Assembly: GCA_034670405.1 (NCBI GenBank)
Contig: JAXDDX010000072.1
Coordinates: 806,001 to 870,000 of the forward strand
DNA length: 64,000 nucleotides
Reading direction: 5' to 3'
From: Hoplostethus atlanticus
Lineage: Eukaryota > Chordata > Actinopteri > Trachichthyiformes > Trachichthyidae
In this document: positions 46,501-63,748 of the stretch, piece by piece
Position numbering within the stretch: the stretch's first letter is position 1
Layout: every line of letters begins with the position of its first letter
The notes under the pieces: model-generated
What the model was told of the DNA's origin: nothing
Seen by the model: the letters and a program-made list of their open reading frames with translations, nothing else
Database searches by the model: none
Translations under genes and position numbers: made by a program

Positions 46501-48757
46501 GCCCTGCTGTCGCTGCTCCAGAAACAGCATTTTGAAGGGTTTGAGGGTGAGTGAGTGTCAACTGACCTGGGGTTTGAACGGATAACGTGTGTGAATTAGT
46601 CACCGTTGTAGCTGTGCTATCAAGTTGAGTTTTTGGTCTGATTGACAGTAACCTTGGAGGCTTGTTTACTGACTGCCCAGCAAGTGGAAAGGAGACTTTC
46701 ACCTGAGTTGGGCGGAGTGGAGGGGGAGGCCGGTTTACCTGAATAGGGTCTCCTAACACCTCACTTTTAGCGGCATTACTTCCAAGTTTGGTGTGAGGTT
46801 GATGTTGAGGGCGTGTAACGATGTTGTTATTAGAAAGTCGATTAACTTCCTCGTCACTTTTGTTTTCTGCCGTCTTGCGGCCCGGGGGACCTTGGGGAAT
46901 GTTGATGGTCACCGTCCCGTCCTCTTTGATGAACCCTCCGATGGTCTCAGAGGCATGGGTTAGGGCGCTTCCTGTTGGCTGGGTTAGGGTGTTGCAGGCC
47001 TCCGCTCTGGCCCTTCTCATCTCCTCCAGTATGTTCTGGTAACGTTTAACTCTTCGCATCAGAGAGTCCTTCTCCTTCAATCTAGCCTTCACCTCTACGG
47101 ACAGCTTGGCTCGCTGCTCGCGCTTTTTGATGCGCCAGTACTCTCGCCTCCTGGTCGCTGTCTGCTCAAGTGTCTCACGGGGGTCAGTTTTGGGGGCATT
47201 TCTGGTACTGAAGACTGAAGCATGAGATGGGGATTTCCCCCTTGCGTGTCTTTGACTCAGGAAACTCTTCTGGGCTTCAATGAACCTCTGTCTCTGCGTT
47301 CTACACCGGGGAATCCCTCGGCCAGCATTCGAGAAATACACATAACTGGGAAGCCTTCTCATTAGTACTCCTGGCTTTTTCTCAACAATAAGATCAGGCG
47401 TGATACCTGTCTGCGTTGACTTATTCCCCTGTGGATCTTCTACTTTTATCTGGACTGCTTGCTGGTTCTGGTTAAGGTCAACTGTGGTTAGCTTAGCTGC
47501 ACCTGACTGTAAATTAGCATTCTCCTTTTTGACATCTATGCTAGTGTGTTTGTTCATGGTATATGACGTTACCATGACTCGGGCGTTCTTTAGCAAACGT
47601 CCTGCAGATGTAAATGGGGTCTTGACCCTAGGATAACACGGTCTCTGGCCTGCTCCTCTCAAATATGATGGAGATGGAAGATGCTCATTGCCCGACTGTC
47701 CCGTTCTTTGCAATGTTTTCCTCTGCAGTGTCACTTCGGTGCTCTGTGTCCTCTCTGTGCCTTTAGCTAATCGAGCTGCCAGCTTTGCTCTCTGCTCGCG
47801 CTTCTTAATCCGCCATTGCTCTCTGCGCTTGGCTGCTCTTTCCTCCTCAGACTCCACGATAGCCTGCGCATTACCAATAGCTTTAGCCCTCTGGGTGGTG
47901 ACCAAGGCACTCTTTTTTCCAATTTGAGGTGTTGTGTTTGCTGCTCTGTCCTCTACTTTGATAGGAACAGGGGCAGACAGAGAAGACACAAGCATCATGC
48001 CTGTGTTAACATTGGCGGTCAATGGTTTGGACTGAATGCATACTGGAACTTGTGCCTTACGTTGTGCTTTGGGCACTGATGCACCCTGCATAGACACACA
48101 TGGCTGAGGTGTTGCTTTAGCGGAGCTGCCATTGGTAATGGTCATTCTGCCCTGTGGCTGGTGAGGTGAAGTCCCAGAGGGTTGCACCGTCACTCTGATC
48201 AGAGGCACTGAGGAACTGGTGTTGAACAGGGTTCCACTGGGTTTGGATGAGGTAACAGATCTGTTCACAGTGCCCCCTGTTGATAGGCATTTCACTGTGG
48301 CTTTACTGACCACAGCAGCTTTGGCTGAGATGGAACTTGATGCTGGGAACTGAGGCAAGACTTTATTGAGTTTTATCGTCTGGAGCCACTTCTCCTTTTG
48401 CCTTGGACTGGCTTCACCAGAACTCCCACCCACTCCATTTCCACTCAGTGATGCAGGAGACGTATTGGCTGTTTTGTATGACTCATCATTATTCTGCAGT
48501 GGGGAGGAGGAAGCAGCCAGTGAGCTTGATGAACTGGAATTCAACACTGCAGAGGTATTCATATATTGTGTTTTTCCACCTCGACTGTCTTGTTTTGGCC
48601 TTCCCCTCCTCTCTGACAGCCGGGCCCTCTGCTCTCGTTTCTTGGTTCTCCAGTATTCTCTCTTTTGGGCAAGGGTGGCATCGTCATATTCTGAGGCAGG
48701 CCGGTAGCGCTGGGACATCGACCCACCAGTCTCTCCTTTACCTTTCATGGTTGGCAT
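40518..48757 (-). CDS. spindoc: spindoc-like gene with six YWRxKKREQRA motifs and a C-terminal zinc module
   Basis: Mammalian SPINDOC binds the histone reader Spindlin1 and weakens its chromatin binding. Exons 48757-45242, 44483-43674, 43072-43023, 42939-42878, 42676-42359 and probably 40534-40518 join in phase to 4773 nt, 1590 residues. The zinc exon (CMVCGELQYSHSLEGVRAHI then DEAHPDTLNLDAGERRCILE) matches SPINDOC CMVCG...ARSHILEQHPHTLDL...NILEAW. Upstream are six copies of a K-[KR]-E-Y-W-[RK]-x2-K-[KR]-E-Q-R-A motif, Ser/Thr/Pro-rich spacers, several IKVE/IKED sumoylation-type sites, Pro- and Gln-rich tracts. Mammalian SPINDOC is far shorter (about 380 residues) and, as I recall it, lacks the motifs. 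Order and orientation next to zfta and rtn3 support the name. Alternative: a fish-only relative. Start ATG 48757 is the first in frame after a stop; an upstream exon is possible. Confidence 0.7.
41462..42090 (-). mobile_element. LINE pol fragment in spindoc intron 5
   Basis: Two minus-strand pieces resemble the C-terminal half of a fish LINE pol: LPQLMWHLAVYKVPLSKVEK with GKGILELPLSSLPEYKCAMV (42080-41844) and DAACPLCFSVGTLRHILSGC (41640-41575), a zinc-knuckle-like CPLC. Frames are broken between them. Confidence 0.7.
42105..42215 (+). mobile_element. MITE family A fragment
   Basis: GGGGCTGATATTGTCCATTT, CAGTCAGTGTTGTCCACTGA and GATATGATGCAGTTTGATTG. Confidence 0.6.
42359..42676 (-). CDS. 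spindoc: spindoc exon 5, zinc module
   Basis: Acceptor CTTTTTCAG, donor GTATGA, phase 1 at both ends. Encodes VAWRNRYLMDHDPLNQLLVC then MVCG, with C-x2-C-x14-H-x4-H ligands and an HPDTLNL...CILEAW tail. If the donor is skipped the frame ends after MTAELLLL. Confidence 0.9.
42691..42707. repeat. G17 homopolymer
   Basis: Sits 14 bp outside the acceptor of the zinc exon; on the minus strand it is a C-run within the polypyrimidine tract. Confidence 0.95.
42733..42865 (-). mobile_element. MITE family A end fragment
   Basis: TAGGGTTTGACCGATATGGG followed by TTTGTGCCGATATTCAATTT, one terminus in reverse orientation. Confidence 0.65.
42878..42939 (-). CDS. spindoc: spindoc exon 4 (62 bp)
   Basis: Acceptor TTTTTTTACAG, donor GTGAAT. 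Encodes ASSDADLGYFPYSSFTEPIE; phases fit both neighbours. Confidence 0.7.
43023..43072 (-). CDS. spindoc: spindoc exon 3 (50 bp)
   Basis: Acceptor TTATCTTTATAG, donor GTGGGA. Encodes DSDQWINSSEESDQLM, an acidic segment. Confidence 0.7.
43275..43602 (+). mobile_element. MITE family C copy
   Basis: Collinear with 9856-10232; ends AGCAGCAATTCAGAATTGAG then CTGCAGTGTGAAC. In spindoc intron 2. Confidence 0.6.
43674..44483 (-). CDS. spindoc: spindoc exon 2, motif 6
   Basis: Acceptor CATCTTTCAG, donor GTAAGG, phase 0 in and out. Ser/Thr/Pro-rich, then KRKREYWRVKKKEQRARKAI near 43815-43755 and NNWRPILPAQGLETQ. Confidence 0.88.
44893..45045 (-). mobile_element. tRNA-derived SINE, reverse
   Basis: Minus strand reads TAGTTGGCTAAGGTGC (box A) and GACCTGGGACCTTCATCACA, then a C/T-rich tail; same family as 13990. 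In spindoc intron 1. Confidence 0.65.
45242..48757 (-). CDS. spindoc: spindoc giant exon, motifs 1-5
   Basis: 1172 codons open in one exon, donor GTGAGT. Motifs: QKREYWRTKKREQRARLSER (about 48670-48610), KRREQWRIKKREQRAKLAAR (47830-47770), RRREYWRIKKREQRAKLSVE (47155-47095), KKREYWRVKKREQRAARAAR (46400-46340) and KKREYWKLMKRQQRARSKAR (45335-45275). Motif 3 runs into a charged heptad stretch (LMRRVKRYQNILEEMRRA). The last 150 codons are Gln-rich. An in-frame TTG continues 14 codons up to 48799. Confidence 0.9.
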
Positions 48758-51700
48758 GCTATTGGACACTTGGGCAGCCCTCCAGTTCTCCCCTAACAAT
48801 ACCGGCCGGCTCTTCCCACTTTGCTTCGATTCAGTTCATCTCTTCAGTCCAGAATCCTTACTCCAAGAGTAAGTGCCATTAACTTACATGCTGTAAGCCG
48901 TCCTATGCGATGTTGCAGTAGGTGTTTTCGCTCTGCCGAGCAACTGCCAAATTTCTCAGACATCACATCAGGATGCAGGAGTCCTGAGGGAGGGACATGT
49001 TTAGTCACAGTTTTTTCATAGCACTGTAATAAACACTAAATATCTAAACAAACAATCAATATTGGGTGTGGGCCTGGTTCCTTTAAAATTATATAACATG
49101 AGAAAATTGAAGCACTTCTCTATTTTTTCCTCAGTTTCTTTGTTTATATCAATCTCTTAAGTATGCAACTAGATGTATGTTAGCATGCACATGGGGCATT
49201 GTTACTGGTAGGAAATTTGTTGTTTGGTCAATATCAAAATCCCATTTTATGTCTAATTCAATATTTGAATCATGGGGCATGTCAGGGCTGACAAAATCCC
49301 TGCATCTAATATCATTTACCATCAAAACTTCCAAACCCCGCTTATATAAATAGACTGGATTTCTGCTGACAAAGTGGAGCCAAGACTGATGACTGACAAG
49401 ATATTATTATTTAGTGAATGTGATAAATTAGTCGTAGGTCAGCAAACTATCAGCTTAGAGGAAACAGTGGTCCTGAATCCTCCCTGGTGTCAAGTCTCCC
49501 AAATACATTTCTGGTTATTGTTGCTTGATCTTTGCTCTCCATTATAATCACAAAACTAGAAAGGTCAACTTTGGACTCAGGTAAGGCCAAGGTACAGAAG
49601 TGTCATACCTTATCATACCCAATGACGCCTATGTGAATTGTGTAAAATCAGTAGAAACGCAATTCAAAAGACAATGCAAAGGGGAATAAAACGCCCATAT
49701 ATCACAATGCTTGTACACAGTGCACGATTTATATGCATGACAGATTGTAGATGCTATACCTGGCTGAATATTTAAACATGTCAATGAAATCTAAATAGTA
49801 AATACTTTAATGCCAGAGCATCTTTGGTACAAAAACCACAGCAAAAATGTGTGTATCAGGCGGCGTGCAGCACAACCAGGAAGGAAGCAGAATGACGCTG
49901 TCCCTTTAAACCTGTCCCTTTCTATCACAAATTATATCTGTCGAGAGCCATTTTCATTCTTTATTCTGTATCTATTTGATTGAGGAAAGAAAAAGCAGTC
50001 GAAACAAACCACGCTGAAGCACAGTTCAAACAGCCGTAGAAAACGGACAGAAATTTTGACGCGTTTGTGCGTAGAATCCTGCCTAAAGCGCTGTCTCTTC
50101 CAGCGGCACAATGGACAAGCTCTTCCTCCCTCTCTTGTCCACACGGACTGGCGCCTTGTCTGAGCCTGCTGCCTGTCTAAAAGAGCTGAAAAACACCCTC
50201 CCTCCCCGTATAAAGCAGCATCGGCTGAAAACGCGTGGAAGAAAAACATGCATACGCATTACCTTTTAGTTACACCTAACTTTCCGGGACAGTTTTTTTT
50301 TTTTGGAGGTGAACGTTTTGGACAGATATTGTGCCAGGACACTGCAGCTACTTTCCGCCAGCCAGCCAGCCAACCAACCGTGCTCCCGAGGCTGCCTTGA
50401 CAACGCTGAAAAGTACCAGGATGTGGGACCTGGATGCTTGCTGTGGGTGTACCCTGCATGGCGGGGACACATATAGACAGTGGATACACTACCCCCCCTT
50501 CCATTACATTATAAAAAGACATACGCAGGTGAAAACATGCGTCATTACATTAATAATGCATTAACGAGACGGTTTATGGAGCGGGTAGTCTCGCGTTGTG
50601 TTTCCAACTTGGAACGCTTGGACAAAGGTCCATTGATTTATAGGCTGTTTCCAAAGTTGGCCTCAACTGATTGTGGGGTTTTTGTGTAGAATTACCTTAA
50701 GGATGGACAGTTACGCCTGTTGTTTGAAGAGCACGCGCCGTGATCAGGTGTCAATTTTAATCAATACTTTGCTGAAAATGAAATAACTCTTTATTTATGG
50801 GCTAATTCACTTTTTCCCCCTAGACTTTATTGTCTTCTGGTCCTGTGCAGAATCGCAATGACGAGTAACAGAGGAGGTTCTGAAATAGTTAAATTTGTCC
50901 TTTTAGTAACACTTCGGCTTCCGTGCTCGCGTAAAGCATATAGTTGAACCCAGTGGTTTTGAAAGAGGAATAGGCAAAATGGGGAATAGTTAAATTTAAT
51001 TTACTATATTTTCTCCCAAATAGAGGATTTATAAGAATTATTATTGTAATCAAATGTTATTATCTCCCCGGGTAGACTTACAGTTATGTAATTCAATACT
51101 AAATAAACAACCAAGATCCTCCCATAAGGAGTCCCTGGGACGAAACCTTATCAGGTGGGGGGTCCTTGGGGCCCTAATGTGTGTGTGTGTGTTATGGATC
51201 CACCGCGTTCGGGAGTCCCTGTTTTAACCGCTGCATTGCTGAAAAAACGAAACCGCTTTGCGAGATGCTTAATTTTGTGAGAATACCAGTATTGGTATAA
51301 GTAGTAGTATCAGTATTAGCGCCTGCTGCTCCATCTGGCCCCCCGGGTGGGTGTGTGTTGTCAACGCCGCTACTGTCTCTTTAAATTTACCCAGGAGCCC
51401 CTTAAGGAGCCCCAGGGGCCCCTAGTCCGGCTCCCCACCCTGAAGACAAGCAAGAGCCTTAAAATACATTACTGGAGGCCCGCGCCGAGGCGCTTCCACA
51501 CAAACCAGGACGGAGGACGAGGCTGAATTCGCTACCGGAATACGTGATTATATGAATATATGAAAAGTTAACTTGGCTCCCGTGCGGGGCGCGTGGGGGG
51601 ACGAGGGGGACATTGTAGAGCACGGGCTCCTCAGCGATGGGCACGTTCTAGGGCGCCTGCCAGACGCGTGTCGAACGCCGCCGAGCATTGTAACATGTTA

Positions 51701-51814
51701 CTGTTGTAACGTGTTGTTGTCGGTAGTGTAACATGCCCCGCTTCGGCGCTCCGTAGAGGCGACACGGCGAAGGGAGAACACTAGCCACTAGCCACAACAC
51801 TAGCCAAGCCAGTG
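48758..51814. promoter_or_regulatory. spindoc/zfta divergent intergenic region
   Basis: About 3 kb between head-to-head start codons. GC-rich, CpG-bearing DNA at 51,350-51,800 suits a zfta CpG-island promoter, and a second GC-richer patch at about 50,000-50,450 may be the spindoc promoter/5' UTR. ORFs in it show no family resemblance. Confidence 0.5.
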
Positions 51815-57589
<5,775 letters not shown>

Positions 57590-59150
57590 AAAGGGCTTTC
57601 TCTGTTGCTCCCTCCCATGGTCCCTGCTCAGAAATGACCCCTGAACTTTGTTTCTAGAAGCTGGATCTGAGGGCATCGCTGAGGTGTAGTCCCGAAGCGA
57701 GAGGTAGCAAGTTATCCGGGTTAGAAGAAAGATACTAGGAGCACTTCAGGTGCTCTTGGAGGCCAAGAATTGTACTCGAAAGAGAGAAAGGAAATATTAG
57801 GACCACAAATGTGTTCTTAAAAAGTCCAGGGTTTGAAAGTCAAAAAGCCTTTAATTGGAGACGGGTAAGACATTAAAACATGTAATCAGGGTGTCGTCAA
57901 CTGCCCGTTGGGTTTTTATGTGCCAGAATAATATATCTGTGGTCATAATGTTTCCTTTGACAGCCGTTATGTTTCCAATCCAGGCAGGATACCCGGGGCT
58001 TGTTTCTGGCCAGGGCCAGAGTCTTACGTTCTCAGGAAGTTAGAACAAGAGGCTTCGGCAAGGCCGACGCAAGTTCGTTTTTACGTTGTCTGAAGACAAC
58101 TCCGCACTTTTTTTGTCCCAAAAAAACAACAAATGTACTAAATCCCAGCTTTCTTTGTGTACAGCTAATCGAACGAGACTGTGTTTTTTGAAGTTATTGC
58201 TTAAGACAATGAATGCCACAGTGCAGTCAGTGATTTCAACTGTCTGTAGTCTGTTATTTAATTCCTTGTTTACAACGGAGGGGGGAGGGGAAAGAGCCTC
58301 CCCCTTTATTTTCATCTATTGGAATGAGATATGTTATCTCCCTGTCAGACGGTGGTAGTGAGAACCATTCTGGCTACACTGGTTCATAACCCATTTTAGC
58401 TAAAAGCTGCACACAAAAAAGAATCTATGTAAATATGTGGAAAATTTTACTTATTTTCCCTTTTATACAAGCACTTTTTACGCGTCCTGGTTTATACAAA
58501 AAACGAGTTTGTAATTATGCCCAGTTTCTACTTCATTCAAGAAACCATGCCACGCCATCTTGCATGAAGTTTGATCTTTCACAGTTCGTTGGACTTTTTT
58601 GCATTCATCTAACCCGATACGCTTCCTCCAGCTCCACCAGTTCGCCGCCGGGCTCGTTGTAGTTTATGCAATGAGTGTCGAGAACTGAAAAAGAAGACTC
58701 GCCCCGCCGTAAAATGTCACTTCTTCACCTGGAAAACACACAACTCAGGGATATTCTCCGAAAGTCATCACTATTCATTAATAGTGTTTTTTTTTTTTTT
58801 AGTAAGATTGGATACACCCCCCCCCCCCCCCACCTCCAAAATCGCTCCGTGAAAGATTTTTGACATAGCACTTAATTATTTAAAAAATGAAGTCAATTAC
58901 AGAAAATTGTTTGTTGCAAAGAGGTATGATGCGTTTGCTTGCGTGTGTCTGTATGGTCTGTATTTGTATGAGAGGTACTCGAAGTTCCCCATTTACGCCG
59001 GTGAAGATTTAATGGTTCCTTTTTTTTTGCTCATCTTTTCTTCTTGTTTATCTTTGCCCACTCACCTCACCTTTCATCTGTACATGGCGGATACTTTGAG
59101 ATATGCATTCTGTCCTCGATGATCCTTGTAATAAATAATCAACACGAGGC
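57590..59150 (+). other. zfta: zfta 3' UTR
   Basis: Stop to the AATAAA at 59130-59135, taken as the likely polyadenylation signal. Holds a T-run at 58788-58800 and a C-run at about 58819-58831. Confidence 0.5.
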
Positions 59151-59659
59151 TGCCCGATTCTTCCTCTAAACTTAAACCAGAGAGGAGCTGTAGTGTTTCT
59201 CTTTTCTCGACCTGACTCCGCAAGGTCATCAGAGGTCAGGGTCTGGAGCTGGTAGGGATTCAGTGTCTTGCTCAAGGACACTTCAGCAGGGTGGGGGTTT
59301 GAATCCAGATCCTCTCGTCGAAGGACCGCCTCCCTCCCCCTCCTGCCCTCAATAGACTCATCTGCAGTGCTGCAGCACTTTGAAACACTTAAATAGTTCT
59401 ATATTTATGAATAACACATGCGCTCTAAGCGAGTTGTCAAGTCTGCATCAGACTTTTAATACTACATGATTGCGGCATGCCAAGGCTAAAATTGGAACGC
59501 TATAATCCTCCATCTGCAACTCTTAAGTCAAATCATCTTATTTGAAAATCTTGATGCATATTTTAAACCTCAATACTTCCATGCAAATATGACTTTCTGG
59601 TCAAGGGCCTGCAGAGCCCTTTACACAGAGAGCACTGAACACACCACCAAACCAACGAT

Positions 59660-62513
59660 CCTTTGACATGTTTTTATTAATTTCACTTTGACATCAGTAC
59701 AGGGACCACATACAGGGTTTTTTCTGTTTTCTTTTTTTTTCTTTTCTGTAACATCTTTCACAAAGCTCCAAAATATGAACTAAAGTCATCGCTACCAAAC
59801 AAGAGCTCTGATTGTTAGTGAACAAACGTCTAGATACCAGTAGAGTCAAAAGCTAAACAAAGACTTGCCAAAGACAAAAAAAAGAATGGAGAACACTCCG
59901 GCCACACTCCCCGTCCCCGAAGAATACACAGAGGAACAAACAGTAAAAGGAGAAAAGCAACATGCTGTGAGACCGGTTAAAAATGTGCATGTTGATTCAT
60001 ATTATATATTACACTCTGGAGAAATAAGCCGACTATGATGCTGTATCTTAAGAAAGATGTCTGTGATAGAGTCAGTGATCTATTTCAAACGTAAGTAGCA
60101 TAGTGTGGGTAACATGGACAAAGGGTTCACTGAAAAGGTGGTGCGCCCGTGAAAAACCCGGTTTTGCCTTCATAACACGTCACGCTTTTTGAGGTGAGGT
60201 AAACATAAGCATTGAACTCAAGGTGTGTGATTGGCAGTTTGTCCCAAGAAAACCCCAAAAAAACATCCAATAGAAACACGTGTTCCAGTAGCTCGGGGTA
60301 GGGGTTAGAGTTGTTCAATTAACACAGCAACGTAGACTTCACAGCTACAATATGCAACTTTGACGTTAAAATAACAATAAATAGGATATATTATACATGT
60401 TCAGTCCTTGTGTGTGTCTGTAACCCTGTGTGTTCTTGCCTAAATGGGCTTTTCAATGATGTTTTGGGGTGTATGCCATTTGCTGTGGGCGTGGCTATCA
60501 AGGTGAGGGCCACAGAGCAGGGACGTAATAACAACAACAGTGGAGGAAAAGCAGGGAGAAAAGAAAGAACGGCGAAGCTAAAACGTTCAAAAACACGGCA
60601 GACATCAGAGTTACCTCAGGCTAGATGCTGTTTCAAGGTAAGCCGGCTCAACGAGACGAGTGACAAGGGTTGGGGGGCGGGAACCTTGACCGACTGAGGG
60701 GACGGAGGGCAGGACTAACAATACACTTCCCGTCTGAAGGTGGAAGGTTGCATATTGTAGCTGTAACCCCCCCCCCCCCCCCACCCCACCCCACCCAGTG
60801 ATGTGACTGTCCGATAAAGACATCTGTGAGACAACTCTTGACCACAGCTGGTTAAAACGCAGTGACGCAGTGGATGGGGGGGGGACAGAACCTAACGCCA
60901 GGTTTGTCATTTAAGTTCTCTATAAATCATTTTAAACATGTGGAGATGTAGCAGAAGTGCTTAAGTAGGACTATGGTTTTTCAATCAAATTCAAAAAAAC
61001 ACCATCGTAACAATCACAAGTAATAATCATCTTATAAACAAAGTCAGGGTCAAGAATATGAAACAGCCTATGTAAAAGGGTGAGAATCTGTTTCCAGATT
61101 ACGCTATGACATGCGCTTCACGGCATTCAAATAATAATAAAAAAATTCAAAATAAAAGACCCCTATAATAAACCCTCACCGGACCACCACCGTCGTTTCC
61201 TCTGTCAGTGTTTAACCTACCCAACAAAAAGAGGCCGCTGGAGACCTTTAAGAAGCCCAGTGACACTTCACAGGGGTCTTATGATGCTGTTGTGAAGCTA
61301 GTAGGGAGTCAAAAGCAGCCATCCTATAAGTAATAATCAATAATAGGAATAATAATAATAGTTGTGATAATCAAAATTTACAAGTGAATGTGAGAATTTG
61401 TGACAGGTGCGACAAAAATGAGTTACGACTGCTTGCGAGTGGGGGAAACTTTCCTTTTGTATAAAAAGCGAGGCCGACTTGGTTCCATACAGCAGAAAGA
61501 GAGCCTGTTGCTAAGGTGTATTTACATCCAGAAATCAGTTCAAAAAAATGCATCAAACAGGGTGAACTAGACCAAATTATCACAGCTGGCTCAGGGTTCC
61601 AATCCTTTTTTTTTTTTTATTTCAACCTGCTCGTGGGTTTTGAAAACAAAACAAAACAAAAAAAAAAAGAAAAAAATTCAGTGCATTGCAGAAACTTACA
61701 TACATAGGTGCCTTTTAAAAAAGGTGAACAGAAAAAAAAATCAACTCAATAACAGGCCAATCAGTAACAGAAATCCTATTACCACCTTTTACAGATGAAT
61801 TTTTTTTCTATTCATACGACTGCTGTAGAGCGAGAGCAGGAAAAAGACTAGCCCAAAAGAAAGAAAAAAGAATAAAAAAAAAATATCACACCCAAAGGGT
61901 TACTTTTACATTTTTTTTTTTTAACCTTTTCTAGCATGTTCTGTCCATTGACGTTCAGCGAAATGTTTTGTTAAAAGTACAGACATTTGCTTCTTTTTTT
62001 TTTGTAAGACTAACAGCCATCCTTGAATGTGAAATACCACACAACCCTCCACTCCTGTCCACTGCAAAACCAGGTCATAGATTCAGTCTAGTTCACTTGA
62101 CCCTGCCTTGATTGCCCCTGCCCCCCCTCGCGGCACGCCAAAGACAAAGGGCAAAGTCGGTCACGCCGTTGCGCTTCCTCCGCTAGCACGACGTGCTTCC
62201 TGTATGCACAGGCACAGTTCTTTGCTAATGCTTGTAAGTTAAGCTGCGCAGTAGTTTTACATTGAATATTGGAGTAGCTCAGAGATTTTCTACCTAGCTG
62301 GTTCAGTGCGGTAGGGTGGTGGTGGTGGTAAAGATGGTTGGTAGATGGAGTAGGGTGGTGGAGTTAGATGGGGGAAGGGTTGGGGGGGGGGGGGGGGGGT
62401 AGGGGAGGCTTCGTGGAGAGAGAGAGAGGGAGATGTAAGGGATTTAAGATGTCAATGAAGATGATGGTGATGATGTAGAAGTTTTAGTGCTAGTGGGGGA
62501 AGGGGGGGGCTGA
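59660..62513 (-). other. rtn3: rtn3 3' UTR, about 2.85 kb
   Basis: No ORF or repeat family recognised. Carries long homopolymers (C16 at 60767-60782, G18 at 62382-62399, many T/A runs) and ends at the minus-strand AATAAA near 59,675. Confidence 0.6.
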
Positions 62514-63420
62514 TCATTCAGTTTTGCTGCGCTTCACAGCTCCGGGAAGTTTCTCTTGCAACCTGGGGGAGAAAAGCAAAACAGGTGTAAAAAAACAAAA
62601 CAACAAACATCTGTTCTCACTAATAGACTTGCAGATGTAGGCCAGGTTATTATCTAGGACGCTCTGGCACTGACGATGAGATACACTTACTTGGCCATTG
62701 TGGTGTTGACTTGAGTGCGTACGAGGTCAATGTACTGATCGACCTGGGTCTGGAGAGAGGAGAGACAAGCACTAGTCAGTGAAGAAAAAAAACAACATAT
62801 CACTAAAAAAAAGGTGAAGTGAAGCGTAAAGTGTATCTGCATCTGTATCTGCATGAAACCTGCACGAGCAAGTGTAGAAGATTTCAACTGTCGGTTTGCT
62901 AATAGCAAAAGAAACATCAGTGCAGTAACCTCATTGAATAGTGGTCAGAGAAATAACATTAGAAGTGATGGAGAGTGTATACAGCAAAGTAAAGTGCAGT
63001 AAACGTTGGTTTTAAGATTAGGCAATAACTTTTTGAAGGAAAGTGAATTGGACAATTGACCAGTCCCGCAAACCTCTTCAGTGTTTGGAGGGACCATAGG
63101 CTATGACCAGCTTCCATTTCTCATCAACGTATTAACATGATGCTGACGGCCACCAAGTCACAGGAAGGTGACTTCATATTCTTCGTGACTGGGAATGGGA
63201 CCGTGATGATAGGGATGCAAAAAGCCTTTGGTTTTCTGATAAAGACTAGTCATTCAGTGAAGTCACTCTGCTGATGGATGTGTCCTGTAAACGGCTGACG
63301 TCATTGTCGCTAGGAATTGAATTTCTCATCAGACGCATTCGTCATGACATGGGACAGAAGGTCAGACTCTCACCTTGTTCTTCTCGTAGATTGGGGGCAC
63401 GGCAAAGAGGAGGATGTTAG
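59660..63420 (-). CDS. rtn3: Reticulon, 3' exons (probably rtn3)
   Basis: Reticulons shape tubular ER by hairpin insertion of the reticulon homology domain; RTN3 is also an ER-phagy receptor. Coding exons 63420-63374, 62749-62691 and 62562-62514 encode ANILLFAVPPIYEKNK, TQVDQYIDLVRTQVNTTMAK and LQEKLPGAVKRSKTE-stop, the end of the second hydrophobic segment and the C-terminal tail of the domain. The usual ER-retrieval-like lysine tail is represented by KRSKTE. The tail resembles RTN1 (DQYLGLVRT) as well as RTN3, so RTN3 rests on synteny with zfta and spindoc. The 3' UTR runs to an AATAAA at 59678-59673. Upstream exons lie beyond 64000. Confidence 0.8.
62382..62399. repeat. G18 homopolymer in rtn3 3' UTR
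   Basis: 18 G on the plus strand, C-run in the transcript. Confidence 0.95.
62514..62562 (-). CDS. rtn3: rtn3 last coding exon
   Basis: Acceptor TTTTCTCCCCCAG. Completes AK and encodes LQEKLPGAVKRSKTE then TGA; reticulons end KIQAKLPG..KKKAE-like. Confidence 0.92.
62691..62749 (-). CDS. rtn3: rtn3 penultimate exon
   Basis: Acceptor CCTCTCTCCAG, donor GTAAGT. 59 bp, the [TA]QIDxYxxLxRT block of reticulons. Confidence 0.92.
63374..63420 (-). CDS. rtn3: rtn3 exon, end of second hydrophobic segment
   Basis: Acceptor GTGCTCTCCAG, donor GTGAGA. 47 bp; YEKNK matches reticulon VYEKY/YEKN. Confidence 0.88.
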
Positions 63421-63539
63421 CTGGAGAGCACAGAGAAAGACGTAAGGAAAACAAAACAAAACATCGGGTGTAGATTCTGCAAATAGTAACTTTATATTTT
63501 CAGATATCTAAGTAAGTATCCACTACTTCATTAGTCTGG

Positions 63540-63748
63540 CCTTTAATGGAGAGTTTTAGTGTCCCGTGATGGTCTCAATGTGGTCCCAAAGGCTTTTCTA
63601 CCCTGACAAGTATAAAACATTTGGGGAAGCACTGAATACTTGGAATATTAGATTTTTTTTTTTGCATTAAAAGATATGGAGATGTTGACTATCGGCAGCT
63701 TCAGCCCAAAAATACCTCTATCGGCCTTCAATCAGTCGATCCCTAGTT
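63540..63748 (+). mobile_element. MITE family A 3' half
   Basis: AGAGTTTTAGTGTCCCGTGA, AGGCTTTTCTACCCTGACAA and the eroded right end TCAGTCGATCCCTAG, in an rtn3 intron. Confidence 0.7.

Noticed and set aside
45421-48882. Several plus-strand ORFs of 80-160 residues
   Set aside because: Shadows of the long spindoc exon, whose motif repeats and phases fix the minus strand as coding.
49932-50249. 105-residue minus-strand ORF upstream of spindoc
   Set aside because: No homology recognised and no splice phase linking it to the 48757 start; more likely 5' UTR or promoter DNA.
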